From contig NC_019776.1 of assembly GCF_000317675.1 (NCBI RefSeq), positions 3,100,001 to 3,164,000 of the forward strand: a DNA stretch of 64,000 nt. Reading direction: 5' to 3'. Below the pieces are notes generated by a model, which did no database searches, was not told the DNA's origin, and was given only the letters and a program-made list of their open reading frames with translations. Numbering within the stretch: position 1 is the stretch's first letter; every line of letters starts with the position of its first letter. Source of the DNA: Cyanobacterium aponinum PCC 10605 (GTDB lineage: Bacteria; Cyanobacteriota; Cyanobacteriia; Cyanobacteriales; Cyanobacteriaceae). A program made the translations under genes and the position numbers. Shown here one piece after another: positions 1 to 8,841 of this stretch.

Positions 1-1263
1 AATTAAGGCTTTAATAATAGGAGAATCTCCCGAAGTACGATAAAGCGTCATTTTAATTGCCATGACATCTGGATCATGAGCCGCTTGAGTAATAAACTGT
101 TGTACAGTAGCAGAAAAAGAATGATAAGGATGATGTACCAATAAATCAGATTTACGAATCATTGCAAAAAACTCATCACTTACATTATCATCACTTTCAT
201 TAGCCCTAGCCATCTCCAAAGTTTGAAACTGATCAAAAGGAGGGGGTACAATACCATTCCAAGGAACATCTTTTAATTGTGGCAAAGGTAAGCCCATAAA
301 AGCAAATAAATCATTCAACCCCAATAAACCATCTATTTCATAAATATCCATTTCCTCCAAACCTAGACCCTGCATCAACATTTGTTTAATATTTTCTGGC
401 ATAGTAGGATGAATTTCTAATCTTACCGCCGAACCCGCAAAATGTCGTTTTCTCAACTCTTGTTTAATAGCTAAAAGTAAATCATCAGCTTCATCCTCTT
501 GCACCCCTAAATCAGCATCACGGGTTAAACGAAAATTATGACATTCTTGAACATCCATACCGGGGAATAACGTCTCTAAATGATGGGCAATCACTTGCTC
601 TAAAGGCACACCTACCCAAAGAGGATCATCATCAAGATTACTCACTTGGCACAATTCAGGGGGAAAAGTTACAAAACGAGGAAGAGTTTTAGGAACTTTG
701 ACCCTAGCGAATAATTCAGCCCCACTGTCGGGATTTTTGACCAAAACAGCCAAATTAAGGCTTAAATTCGACATATGAGGGAAAGGGTGACTAGGATCAA
801 CCGCTAAAGGTGTTAAAACGGGAAAAATATTCGTATCAAAATAGTTGTTTAAGTATTTTCTCTGTTCTTGATTTAAGTCCACAAAGTTGATGAGATATAC
901 TTTATGGTTAGTTAATTCTTGCTTGAGATTGTTTTCAAAATTTTCTACTTGTTGCTTAACTAATGGACGTAAACGCTTATTAATATCTTGAATTTGTTGT
1001 AGTGGGGTTCTACCATCAGGGGTTAACTTAGTCACTTCTGCTTCTACTTGTCTTTTTAGTGCCGCCACCCTAACCATAAAAAATTCATCTAAATTAGAAC
1101 TAAAAATTGCAGTAAATTTCAGCCTTTCTAGCAACAAAGTTCTTTCACTTAGGGCTTCTTGTAATACTCGATAATTAAACTCTAACCAACTTAATTCTCT
1201 ATTAAAATAATACTGATGTTCTTCAATGTTAACTACTTGCTCTTTAATTTGCTCAGTTTTCAT
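1..1263 (-). CDS. ppk1: Polyphosphate kinase 1, N-terminal part (cut by window edge)
   Basis: Polyphosphate kinase transfers the terminal phosphate of ATP to inorganic polyphosphate. The frame starts at the ATG at 1263 and stays open for 421 codons to the window edge, so the C-terminal part is missing. The translation carries the Ppk1 N-terminal signature NRELSWLEFNYRVLQEA near residue 20, SSNLDEFFMVRVA shortly after, and PVLTPLAVDPSHPFPHMSN, which is typical of the Ppk1 head domain. The last visible residues, DPDVMAIKMTLYRTSGDSPI, lead into the catalytic phospholipase-D-like half. The gene is divergent from sufB across about 430 bp. The family call is secure; the catalytic histidine lies outside the window. 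Confidence 0.95.
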   Translation of the reverse strand, partial: MKTEQIKEQVVNIEEHQYYFNRELSWLEFNYRVLQEALSERTLLLERLKFTAIFSSNLDEFFMVRVAALKRQVEAEVTKLTPDGRTPLQQIQDINKRLRPLVKQQVENFENNLKQELTNHKVYLINFVDLNQEQRKYLNNYFDTNIFPVLTPLAVDPSHPFPHMSNLSLNLAVLVKNPDSGAELFARVKVPKTLPRFVTFPPELCQVSNLDDDPLWVGVPLEQVIAHHLETLFPGMDVQECHNFRLTRDADLGVQEDEADDLLLAIKQELRKRHFAGSAVRLEIHPTMPENIKQMLMQGLGLEEMDIYEIDGLLGLNDLFAFMGLPLPQLKDVPWNGIVPPPFDQFQTLEMARANESDDNVSDEFFAMIRKSDLLVHHPYHSFSATVQQFITQAAHDPDVMAIKMTLYRTSGDSPIIKALI

Positions 1264-1692
1264 AACTATTTTTAATAATATGATGATCAAATGATGTACT
1301 TTTGCCTCTCATTATCTTATCTTGAGGGGCTTAACTATCACGTTATGATTAGGTTAATAAGCAATTTAGGCAAACGGCAAACCCCCCTTTCTCCCCTCTC
1401 GAGAGGGGGGAGGGCAATGGTAAATAGTTGATAATTAAGAATTAAAAACCCACAACTCCTGTACGGGCGAATGGCCATTCGCCCCTAACTAACTCCTAAC
1501 TCATTACTTTCTTCTAAAACCTGAAACCTGAAACCCGACACCTTATCTCCCTCTCCCCCCATCCCCTAAACACCCTGAAAACTTATTGTTTTGCAAAGCA
1601 GGTTAAAATGGCTTACAATCGACTTAAACAACAAAAATGTTGTTAAACTAAAAAATCAAGAAGATATATTTTAATAATTAATTAACTTAAAT
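1264..1692. other. Intergenic region between ppk1 and sufB, with repeats
   Basis: This 429-bp divergent spacer must hold promoters for ppk1 and sufB, but I see no convincing -35/-10 pair. It contains a perfect 20-bp palindrome at 1465-1484 (GGGCGAATGG and its complement), pyrimidine-rich CTCCCC runs, and heptameric units of the type CTGAAAC at 1518-1541 that recur in many spacers of this window. No SufR-like gene is present upstream of sufB. Confidence 0.6.
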
Positions 1693-3132
1693 ATGAGCGC
1701 TACTGTAAAAAACCTAGTTAATCAGCCCTATAAATACGGATTTATCACGGATATTGAATCAGATACGATCGCAAAAGGCTTAAATGAAGATGTAATTAGA
1801 TTAATCTCCGCTAAAAAAAATGAGCCTGAATTTATGCTTGAATTTCGCCTCAAAGCCTATCGTCAATGGTTACAGATGAATGAACCAAAATGGGCTCATG
1901 TAGGCTATCCCGCTATCGACTACCAAAACATTATCTACTATTGCGCTCCTAAACAGCAAAAGAAAAAATTAAATAGCTTAGATGAAGTTGATCCCACTTT
2001 GCTTGAAACCTTTGAAAAATTAGGGATTCCCCTTTCTGAACAAAAAAGATTAAGTAACGTAGCTGTTGATGCTATTTTTGATAGTGTTTCTATTGCCACT
2101 ACTTTTAAAGAAAAATTGGCAGAAGTTGGAGTTATTTTCTGTTCTATCTCTGAAGCCCTCCACGAACATCCTGAATTAGTTCAAAAATATTTAGGTACTG
2201 TTGTTCCTACTGCTGATAATTATTTTGCCGCTCTCAATTCCGCAGTATTTAGTGATGGTTCTTTTGTGTTCATTCCTAAAGGGGTTAAATGTCCCATGGA
2301 ATTATCAACTTATTTCCGCATTAATAACGGAGAAACAGGACAATTTGAACGCACTCTCATTGTGGCGGAAGAAGGGGCTTCTGTGAGCTATTTAGAAGGT
2401 TGCACTGCTCCTATGTATGATAGTAATCAACTTCATGCGGCGGTGGTGGAATTAGTTGCCTTAGATAACGCTGAGATTAAATATTCTACGGTGCAAAATT
2501 GGTTTGCTGGAGATGAAAACGGTAAGGGTGGTATTTATAACTTTGTGACTAAACGAGGTTTGTGTAAAGGGGTAAATTCAAAAATTTCTTGGACACAAGT
2601 GGAAACTGGTTCAGCAATAACATGGAAATATCCTAGTTGTGTTTTAGTGGGTGATAATTCCGTAGGGGAGTTTTATTCTATTGCTCTGACAAATAATATG
2701 CAACAGGCGGATACAGGTACAAAAATGGTGCATATTGGCAAAAATACCCGCAGTACAATTATTTCTAAGGGAATTTCGGCTGGTAAATCCAAAAATAGCT
2801 ATCGTGGTTTGGTGAAAATGGGTAATAAAGCCACTGGTGCAAGAAATTACTCTCAATGCGATTCTATGTTAATTGGTGACAATGCAGAGGCTAATACTTT
2901 CCCTTATATTCAAGTGGATAACAATACCGCTAAATTGGAGCATGAGGCTTCTACTTCTAAGATTGGAGAGGATCAATTATTCTATTTTGCCCAAAGAGGT
3001 ATTTCTGAGGAGGATGCCATTTCTATGTTGGTAAGTGGATTCTGTAAAGACGTATTAAATGAGTTACCCATGGAGTTTGCGGCGGAGGCTGATAAGTTAC
3101 TCAGTCTTAAGTTAGAAGGTAGTGTTGGTTAG
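1693..3132 (+). CDS. sufB: Fe-S cluster assembly scaffold SufB
   Basis: SufB is the scaffold subunit of the SufBCD complex, on which Fe-S clusters are built before transfer to apoproteins such as those of photosystem I. The 479-residue length and the C-terminal beta-helix segment (roughly residues 200-440, with [20 protein letters not shown] and [20 protein letters not shown]) are typical of SufB; the second segment contains the conserved histidine region near the SufB-SufD interface. No clear Shine-Dalgarno precedes the ATG, which is common in cyanobacteria. SufC, sufD and sufS, which usually follow sufB in cyanobacteria, are absent here: the next features are Yfr1 and trxA. Confidence 0.96.
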   Translation: MSATVKNLVNQPYKYGFITDIESDTIAKGLNEDVIRLISAKKNEPEFMLEFRLKAYRQWLQMNEPKWAHVGYPAIDYQNIIYYCAPKQQKKKLNSLDEVDPTLLETFEKLGIPLSEQKRLSNVAVDAIFDSVSIATTFKEKLAEVGVIFCSISEALHEHPELVQKYLGTVVPTADNYFAALNSAVFSDGSFVFIPKGVKCPMELSTYFRINNGETGQFERTLIVAEEGASVSYLEGCTAPMYDSNQLHAAVVELVALDNAEIKYSTVQNWFAGDENGKGGIYNFVTKRGLCKGVNSKISWTQVETGSAITWKYPSCVLVGDNSVGEFYSIALTNNMQQADTGTKMVHIGKNTRSTIISKGISAGKSKNSYRGLVKMGNKATGARNYSQCDSMLIGDNAEANTFPYIQVDNNTAKLEHEASTSKIGEDQLFYFAQRGISEEDAISMLVSGFCKDVLNELPMEFAAEADKLLSLKLEGSVG

Positions 3133-3214
3133 ATGTGATGTTAAGATTTATTGCTTTTGAGGGAATTAAGAAGAAATTTTGCGTCTGAAGCCTCGATCGC
3201 ATCTTAAATTGTTT

Positions 3215-3220
3215 TAGAAT
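3215..3220 (+). promoter_or_regulatory. Probable -10 box of Yfr1
   Basis: TAGAAT sits 6-8 bp before the predicted 5' end of the Yfr1 RNA. No clear -35 hexamer is visible. The placement is inferred from the RNA position. Confidence 0.45.
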
Positions 3221-3225
3221 AGAGA

Positions 3226-3296
3226 TGGCGGAGACAAAGTTTCCGTTCACTCCTCACACCATAAACCGCTCTTATTTTTAGGGGCGGATTTTTTTG
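3226..3296 (+). ncRNA. yfr1: Yfr1 small regulatory RNA
   Basis: Yfr1 is a short trans-acting sRNA conserved across cyanobacteria. Its hallmark is an unpaired ACTCCTCACAC motif between two stem-loops, and here it lies exactly at 3249-3259. Upstream, CGGAGA and TTTCCG (about 3229-3244) can form the first stem. Downstream, CCGCTC (3266-3271) and GGGCGG (3282-3287) form the second stem, followed by a T-run that acts as terminator. A -10-like TAGAAT at 3215-3220 fits a start near 3226-3228, giving about 70 nt. The location just upstream of trxA matches the known guaB-yfr1-trxA synteny of marine cyanobacteria, except that sufB replaces guaB. The exact 5' end is inferred. Confidence 0.85.
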
Positions 3297-3433
3297 ATTA
3301 TGATTTGAATTATGAATCAAGTAGGTAATGTAAACTTCTAGTAATAATTATCTGCAAGAGTCCTAATATTTGCTATGGTAAAATCTGATAGTATTTAAAA
3401 TGCAAAAAACTTTAGTTTAAGGAAATAAGTGCA

Positions 3434-3757
3434 ATGTCAGAGGTGACAGAAGTTAAAGAAGCGGATTTTAAAGAAGTTGTTTTAGATAGTGAATTGCCTG
3501 TCTTAGTTGACTTTTGGGCTCCTTGGTGTGGACCTTGTCGTATGGTTGCACCGGTGGTAGAGGAAATAGCTCAACAATATGAAGGTAAGGTGAAAGTTGT
3601 TAAATTAAACACCGACGAAAATCCTCAAATTGCTAGTCAATACGGAATTCGTAGCATTCCCACTTTGATGGTCTTTAAAGATGGTGAAAAAAAAGATATG
3701 GTAGTAGGTGCAGTGCCTAAAACTACTTTGTCTAACACCCTTGAAAAGCATCTTTAA
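3434..3757 (+). CDS. trxA: Thioredoxin
   Basis: This small cytosolic dithiol-disulfide oxidoreductase reduces target proteins using electrons from a thioredoxin reductase. At 107 residues it has the usual thioredoxin size. The active site WCGPC is at residues 31-35 in [11 protein letters not shown], and the cis-proline loop is in RSIPTLMVF. An AAGGA Shine-Dalgarno-like sequence lies about 10 nt before the ATG. The gene stands alone between Yfr1 and a strong terminator hairpin. It belongs to the m-type/TrxA class; the exact subclass was not tested. Confidence 0.96.
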   Translation: MSEVTEVKEADFKEVVLDSELPVLVDFWAPWCGPCRMVAPVVEEIAQQYEGKVKVVKLNTDENPQIASQYGIRSIPTLMVFKDGEKKDMVVGAVPKTTLSNTLEKHL

Positions 3758-3778
3758 GCAATTATTTGATAGCAACTT

Positions 3779-3814
3779 CTCCCACGTTGATTATTTCTGC
3801 GTGGGACTGTTTTG
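3779..3814 (+). terminator. Rho-independent terminator of trxA
   Basis: CCCACG (3781-3786) pairs with CGTGGG (3800-3805) around a 13-nt loop and is followed by a short T-rich tract (ACTGTTTTG). It lies 23 bp after the trxA stop. Confidence 0.75.
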
Positions 3815-3994
3815 TAAAAGTAGTAATTAGTAAATAGTGAATAGTAAATTAATGAATAGTTGATAGTTAATAATATTACCCCGAACTCATTGCTTATTAG
3901 CTCTCCTATATTTTCTACTCTAGGTTAAAATTTTCTCCTCTATGATTCATTTTTCAATTTTTCTCTGCATTATCAATTTAAAAGAAATTATATA

Positions 3995-5044
3995 ATGTCT
4001 TTAGTTAATTCTCCATCATTAGCAACAATTAAAAATTTAGTCAAAAACTTACCTAATACCAAAAAAAGTAAATGGTTAAAAAAGAGTTTTAAAACTTTGA
4101 TTAGAATTGTTGAAAAAAAAGAACTCGATCGCCTCGAATGGAAAATATTAACGGGAACATTAAAAGATTTAGAAAGAGGATTTCGGACTTTTTCAGATTA
4201 CAAAAATAGAAGAAAAATAACCGTATTTGGTTCTGCTAGAACACCTGTGGATAGCCCTGAATATTTACTGGCTAAAGACTTTTCTCATGCTATTTCTCAG
4301 TTAGGTTTTATGGTTTTAACTGGGGCAGGGGGAGGAATTATGGAAGCCGGAAACGAAGGAGCTTCGTCAAATAATTCTTTCGGTTTAAATATTAAATTAC
4401 CCTTTGAACAAACAGCCAATAAATTTATTTTTAATGATCCGAAATTAATTAATTTTAAATACTTTTTTACCCGCAAATTATTCTTCTTAAAAGAAAGTGA
4501 TGCGATCGCACTTTTCCCCGGAGGATTTGGCACTCAAGACGAAGCATTTGAAACCATAACCCTTTGCCAAACGGGAAGACAACCTTTAATACCATTAGTT
4601 TTAATCGATAAACCAGGTGGTAAATATTGGCATAATTGGCATAATTACTTGGTAGAAAATCTTTTAGCTAGGGGATATATTCAAGAAGATGACATAAAAA
4701 TATATCAAATAACAGATAATGTAGAATCTGCCTGTGAAATTATTACCAATTTTTATCGAGTATATCATTCTAGTCGCTATATAGAAGACTTATTCGTAAT
4801 TAGATTAAATTACGACTTAACAGATGCCCAACTTCAGGGATTAAATGATAGTTTTGCTGATGTTTTATCCAGAGGTAAAATAGAAAGAAGAAGACCAACA
4901 AAATCAGAAAAAGATAGCCTAAATTTACCTCAAATAGCCTTTCATTTACAAGCAAAAAAATTTAGTCGTCTTTATCAAATGATTCAGTTAATTAATACAT
5001 TTTCCTGTGAAGAATCTCCTTATTGTCTTCCTCAATATCGATAA
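3995..5044 (+). CDS. LOG-family (TIGR00730-like) Rossmann-fold protein
   Basis: The protein has the signature of the LOG/lysine-decarboxylase-like family, whose characterised members are cytokinin riboside 5'-monophosphate phosphoribohydrolases: GSARTPVDSPEY near residue 79, GAGGGIMEAGNEGA at 110-123 and PGGFGTQDE at 175-183. At 349 residues it is longer than the minimal family (about 190), with about 70 extra N-terminal residues and a C-terminal extension of about 110 residues. Such long forms are common in cyanobacteria; their substrate is not known to me. The gene stands alone. Whether it cleaves nucleotide monophosphates here is inference from the family. Confidence 0.8.
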   Translation: MSLVNSPSLATIKNLVKNLPNTKKSKWLKKSFKTLIRIVEKKELDRLEWKILTGTLKDLERGFRTFSDYKNRRKITVFGSARTPVDSPEYLLAKDFSHAISQLGFMVLTGAGGGIMEAGNEGASSNNSFGLNIKLPFEQTANKFIFNDPKLINFKYFFTRKLFFLKESDAIALFPGGFGTQDEAFETITLCQTGRQPLIPLVLIDKPGGKYWHNWHNYLVENLLARGYIQEDDIKIYQITDNVESACEIITNFYRVYHSSRYIEDLFVIRLNYDLTDAQLQGLNDSFADVLSRGKIERRRPTKSEKDSLNLPQIAFHLQAKKFSRLYQMIQLINTFSCEESPYCLPQYR

Positions 5045-5086
5045 CAATGGCTCTATAACCTTGAGTATGTAAATTATTGGTGAGGG

Positions 5087-5196
5087 TAGGTGTCAGGTTG
5101 CAGGTTGCAGCTTGCAGGTGTCAGGTTTAGGGGAGTAATGAGTAATGAGTAACGAGTAATTATCAACTATTCACTATTCACTGTTCACTATTCACC
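5087..5196 (+). repeat. Short tandem heptamer repeats
   Basis: Three successive arrays of degenerate 7-bp units are seen: TGTCAGG/TTGCAGG (5087-5127), GTAATGA/GTAACGA (5134-5160) and TATTCAC/TGTTCAC (5168-5196). They resemble the short tandemly repeated repetitive (STRR) class described for cyanobacteria, though the unit sequences differ. Confidence 0.8.
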
Positions 5197-5231
5197 TTTG
5201 CCCATTGCCCTTTTAACTTTTTCTCTTGGCT

Positions 5232-5357
5232 TTAATTTATCATAACCACACTCTGAAGAACCTAAACTTTTAGTTTTTATTCTACTATAAATACTATTCA
5301 ATAAAGGTTATAGAAGTCCTGTTTCTCTTAATTTATGATAACCACAGTAGAAGAACC
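5232..5357 (+). repeat. Dispersed repeat family B, with a duplicated motif
   Basis: The motif AATTTATCATAACCAC followed shortly by GAAGAACC occurs at 5232-5262 and, with one change, at 5328-5357. An inverted copy precedes miaA (47318-47347). The DNA between the two copies (AAACTTTTAG to ACTATTCAAT, about 5264-5303) has a close relative at about 39908-39950. This suggests one mobile or amplifying element present in several fragments. Confidence 0.6.
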
Positions 5358-5436
5358 AAAAAAATTAGAATCAAGAAATAGTTAAAATTGCCAAAATTAG
5401 AGTAGTATAGCAGTGCTAAATCATTCGTTATAAATT

Positions 5437-6000
5437 ATGTTCAAACATTTATTACGCAATATTCTTGTCTTTAGTTTTATTTTCATTGCTTCCTTTAATT
5501 TTATGCCTTCTGCTATGGCATTAGGAGGAATACAACCTTCCCTTAACGAATCAGCACCAGATTTTACTCTGCCGACAAACTTAGGAGACGGAGAAGTTTC
5601 TTTGCACGATTATCGAGGAAAATGGGTGGTGTTATATTTTTATCCCCAAGACTTCACCCCCGGTTGTACTTTAGAAGCAAAAAGATTTCAACAGGATTTA
5701 CAGAAATATCATGACTTGAATGCAGAGATTGTCGGAGTTAGCGTCGATGATGTTAATTCCCATCAAAATTTCTGTGATGAAGAAGGATTAAAATTTCCCC
5801 TTTTAGCTGACACGGAAGGTAAAGTTAGTAAGGCTTATGGTTCATGGTTAAGTGGTCGATCGCTCCGTCATACCTATATTATAAATCCTGAAGGTATTTT
5901 GGTAGCAAAATTTCTAGGGGTACGTCCTGCAATACATTCTCAAGAAGTATTATCAGAGTTAAATAAATTAACCTCAGTTCAGTTTAAGAATATCCGATAA
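5437..6000 (+). CDS. Peroxiredoxin Q/Bcp with signal peptide
   Basis: This thiol peroxidase reduces H2O2 and organic hydroperoxides with thioredoxin as the usual donor. The AhpC/TSA fold starts near residue 38, and the peroxidatic cysteine is C77 in FTPGCTLEAKRF. Residues 1-28 form a cleavable-looking signal (basic start, long hydrophobic run, then MPSAMALGG), which predicts a lumenal or periplasmic enzyme. The 187 residues match secreted cyanobacterial PrxQ forms. The last eight residues, SVQFKNIR, are encoded by a copy of dispersed repeat family A that begins at 5971, so the native C-terminus has probably been replaced or extended by a repeat insertion. Confidence 0.9.
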   Translation: MFKHLLRNILVFSFIFIASFNFMPSAMALGGIQPSLNESAPDFTLPTNLGDGEVSLHDYRGKWVVLYFYPQDFTPGCTLEAKRFQQDLQKYHDLNAEIVGVSVDDVNSHQNFCDEEGLKFPLLADTEGKVSKAYGSWLSGRSLRHTYIINPEGILVAKFLGVRPAIHSQEVLSELNKLTSVQFKNIR

Positions 6001-6020
6001 GGTTAGGTGTCAGGTGGTAG
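5971..6020 (-). repeat. Repeat family A copy overlapping the 3' end of the peroxiredoxin gene
   Basis: ACCTCAGTTCAGTTTAAG followed by AATATCCGATAAGG matches the conserved end of the family, with the heptamers TGTCAGG following. The first 30 bp lie inside the coding frame and supply its stop codon. Confidence 0.75.
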
Positions 6021-6174
6021 GGGTTGAATATATTCAACCCTTACGGTGTTAGAGAGTTAGGAGTTATTAATTATTCACTATTCATCTTTGCCCTCTCCCC
6101 TTAAAAGGGGAAATACAGAGGGGTTTGCCTCTTGCCTTTTGCCCTTTTTAAAGATAAACAAGGAGAAATAAATC

Positions 6175-6993
6175 TTGCCAAAAAATAAAGAAAGAATAGA
6201 TATTCTATTAACAGAAAAACAATTATGTGACACAAGAACAACTGCTCAGAAACTAATTAGAGCAGGTAAAGTAAGAGTTAAGGGACAAATAGTTGATAAA
6301 CCCGGGACTTTGGTGTCTTTAGATAGCATTATAGAGGTAGAATCAGAACCTCCTTTCGTTTCCAGAGGGGGAGAAAAACTGATAAAAGCGATCGCATCTT
6401 TTAAAATAGAAGTAAAAGGTAGAATCTGCCTAGATGGAGGAATTTCCACGGGGGGATTTACCGATTGTTTATTACAACAAGGGGCAAAAAAAGTCTATGG
6501 TGTAGATGTAGGTTATGGGCAAGTGGCATGGAAAATAAGACAGGATGAAAGACTTACTCTCCTAGAAAGAACTAATTTTCGTCATCTAACTCCAGAAAAA
6601 CTTTATCAAGGAGAAACCCCAGCCGACTTAGGAGTAATGGATTTGTCTTTTATTTCTTTAACCAAAGTTTTAGCAAAATTATGGGAATTACTAATAACTC
6701 CCAGAGATGTTATTTTGTTGGTAAAACCTCAATTTGAAGTCGGCAAAGAAAAAGTTGGTAAGAATGGAGTGGTAAGAGACTATCGTTTACAAGCAGAAGC
6801 TATCAATCAAGTTTTACGCCATGCCCTAGAAATCGGATGGCAATATCAAAATTTAACCTATTCTCCTATTACAGGTCCGGCTGGTAATATAGAATATTTA
6901 CTATGGCTTTCGGAAGATATTAATAATGTAAATCCTACTTTAGAGCAAATAGAACAATTAACGAAATCTAGTCAAAAAGAAATTAAAAATTAG
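6175..6993 (+). CDS. tlyA: TlyA-family rRNA 2'-O-methyltransferase
   Basis: TlyA enzymes use SAM to 2'-O-methylate cytidines in 16S and/or 23S rRNA. An S4 RNA-binding domain covers residues 5-60 (IDILLTEKQLCDTRTTAQKL, then AGKVRVKG). The FtsJ-like Rossmann methyltransferase follows, with FVSRGGEKL, the SAM loop DGGISTGGFTDCLLQQGA and the LVKPQFEVGK region. The start is TTG at 6175, preceded by AAGGAGAAAT, which decides the start. At 272 residues it matches the family. The SAM loop reads DGGIS where DVGAS is usual, a mild variation. Older annotations call the family hemolysin A. Confidence 0.92.
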   Translation: MPKNKERIDILLTEKQLCDTRTTAQKLIRAGKVRVKGQIVDKPGTLVSLDSIIEVESEPPFVSRGGEKLIKAIASFKIEVKGRICLDGGISTGGFTDCLLQQGAKKVYGVDVGYGQVAWKIRQDERLTLLERTNFRHLTPEKLYQGETPADLGVMDLSFISLTKVLAKLWELLITPRDVILLVKPQFEVGKEKVGKNGVVRDYRLQAEAINQVLRHALEIGWQYQNLTYSPITGPAGNIEYLLWLSEDINNVNPTLEQIEQLTKSSQKEIKN

Positions 6994-7080
6994 ATAATTA
7001 TAAGTTTAAGAGCTATTTTGATGTTGCTAACTTGAAACATGAAATACATACAAAAATAAAAAATAAATTCATCTATCCAA

Positions 7081-7107
7081 TATCCAATATTCTTAAGCCG
7101 AACTGAG
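7081..7107 (+). repeat. Repeat family A end upstream of the TldD-like gene
   Basis: TATCCAATATTCTTAAGC followed by CGAACTGAG is the family end in plus orientation. It runs directly into the AT-rich stretch TTTATATATGATAGG, which could act as a -10 region for the gene at 7153. Confidence 0.65.
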
Positions 7108-7152
7108 TTTATATATGATAGGTAAAGTTCATTAATAATTGATTATAAATAA

Positions 7153-8583
7153 ATGTTAGATCTTGAAAAAACCCTTGAGAATCTTGATATTAATGCAGAC
7201 TGGATCGGATTAAGACAAGTTTACGAAACCACTACTCATCGTATTTTCCGAGACGGCAAACCCCAAAGTAACGGCAGGAAAATAAATCATGGAGTAATGG
7301 TGGAAGTAATGGTTAATGGACAAATAGGCTATTGTGCGACTAATCATTTGAATCAATCTGCAATTCAACAGGCGGCAGAAATTGCTCAACAACAAGCTGA
7401 AAAAGCGAGTAAATGGAGTATTTTTAAATTTAATACGGATATTAGACCTCCCGCAAAGGGAAGTTATCAATCCCCTATTACTGAATCTGCTAATTTAGTT
7501 CATCCCCAAGAGTTAAATGATTTATTAGTCCAAATTTGTCATCGCCTTCGGGTGTCGGATAAAGTGGTTAAAGCTACGGCTATGGCAGGAATTAGTGATA
7601 TTTCCTCTCATTTTGTTAGTAGTAATGGGGCGAATATTCAACAGCAATTTTCCCTTGTGGAAACTGATTATGCTGCGATCGCACAAGATGGTAATATTAT
7701 TCAGAAAAGAAGTGATAACGGAATGTTAGCTAGATGTTATCAAGCAGGAAAGGACGTTTTTAACCCTGAAATTACCCTCAATCGTGTGCAACAAATAGGA
7801 GAAGAAGCGGTAGAGTTAGTTTTTGCCCAAGACTGTCCGAACATGACTACTACCCTTGTTTTAGCACCAGATCAAATGATGTTGCAAATCCATGAAAGTG
7901 TAGGTCATCCTTTGGAAATTGATCGCATTTTGGGAGATGAACGTAATTACGCTGGAAGTAGCTTTGTCAAATTGTCAGATTTTGGTACTCTTGCCTATGG
8001 TTCGCCCTTGATGAATATTACCTTTGATCCTACTGTTAAAGGGGAATTTGCCAGTTATGGTTACGATGATGCAGGGCTAAAAGCAGAAAAACAATACTTA
8101 ATTAAAGACGGTATCTTACTTAGGGGATTAGGTAGCCTTGAAAGTCAGCAGAGGTCAAATATTCAAGGAGTGGCTAATTTTCGCTCTTCCTCTTGGAATC
8201 GTCCTTCCATTGATCGCATGGCTAATTTAAACTTAGAATCAGGTAATAGTAGTTTCCATGAGATTATTAGTGCGATCGAATTTGGAGTTTATATGAAATC
8301 TAACCGCTCATGGTCTATTGATGACTACCGCAACAAATTTCAATTCGGTTGTGAATATGCCCAATTAATCGAAAACGGTAAAATTACTAAAACCCTGAGA
8401 AACCCCAACTATCGAGGAGTAACCCAACATTTCTGGCACAATCTCATTTATGTAGGGAATGAATCCACCAGAGAATTTTATGGAACTCCCTACTGTGGCA
8501 AGGGAGAGCCAAATCAAGCCATTAGGGTTGGCCATGCCTCTCCCGTATGTGCTTTTAAAGATATTCAAGTATTTGGTTGTTAG
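7153..8583 (+). CDS. TldD/PmbA-family metalloprotease subunit (TldD-like)
   Basis: TldD and TldE/PmbA form a heteromeric metalloprotease that degrades unfolded peptides and can process modified peptides. This 476-residue protein has the HExxxH zinc motif at 247-252 (HESVGH), followed by EIDRILGDERNYAGSSFV. The presence of the histidine pair makes it TldD-like rather than the metal-free PmbA partner. The partner gene is not in this window. It stands alone between a repeat end and the leuB region. Confidence 0.88.
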   Translation: MLDLEKTLENLDINADWIGLRQVYETTTHRIFRDGKPQSNGRKINHGVMVEVMVNGQIGYCATNHLNQSAIQQAAEIAQQQAEKASKWSIFKFNTDIRPPAKGSYQSPITESANLVHPQELNDLLVQICHRLRVSDKVVKATAMAGISDISSHFVSSNGANIQQQFSLVETDYAAIAQDGNIIQKRSDNGMLARCYQAGKDVFNPEITLNRVQQIGEEAVELVFAQDCPNMTTTLVLAPDQMMLQIHESVGHPLEIDRILGDERNYAGSSFVKLSDFGTLAYGSPLMNITFDPTVKGEFASYGYDDAGLKAEKQYLIKDGILLRGLGSLESQQRSNIQGVANFRSSSWNRPSIDRMANLNLESGNSSFHEIISAIEFGVYMKSNRSWSIDDYRNKFQFGCEYAQLIENGKITKTLRNPNYRGVTQHFWHNLIYVGNESTREFYGTPYCGKGEPNQAIRVGHASPVCAFKDIQVFGC

Positions 8584-8596
8584 GGTTTCGGAAAGA

Positions 8597-8630
8597 GGTT
8601 TCAGGTTTCAGGTTTCAGGTTGCAGGTTTC
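8597..8630 (+). repeat. Tandem heptamer repeat
   Basis: About five units of TTTCAGG/TTGCAGG follow 14 bp after the TldD-like stop codon. They belong to the same unit family as the arrays at 5087, 10033, 30690, 47355 and 57821. Confidence 0.8.
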
Positions 8631-8841
8631 AAATACATGAACAGTATTTTGTATTTACGAAATAAATAGCCAGACATATTATCTCAAAATGTTGATAATC
8701 CAATAGTTTTGCCTATTATTTGAACCATTGAGTAAATGGAGATAATGATAAATATTAGTGGATACAAAACCTAACATCTAATACCTGCTACCTTCTACCT
8801 ATAAGGTTTTTAGAGTTATTGTCCCCCCTTCAGAAATAAAA

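Larger units (their letters stand above)
5045..5436. other. Intergenic region with heptamer and dispersed repeats
   Basis: The 392-bp spacer is built almost entirely of repeats. Tandem 7-bp units (TGTCAGG/TTGCAGG, then TAATGAG, then TATTCAC) run from 5087 to 5196, and two copies of a dispersed motif lie at 5232-5262 and 5328-5357. The promoter of the peroxiredoxin gene must lie at its end; none is obvious. Confidence 0.7.
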
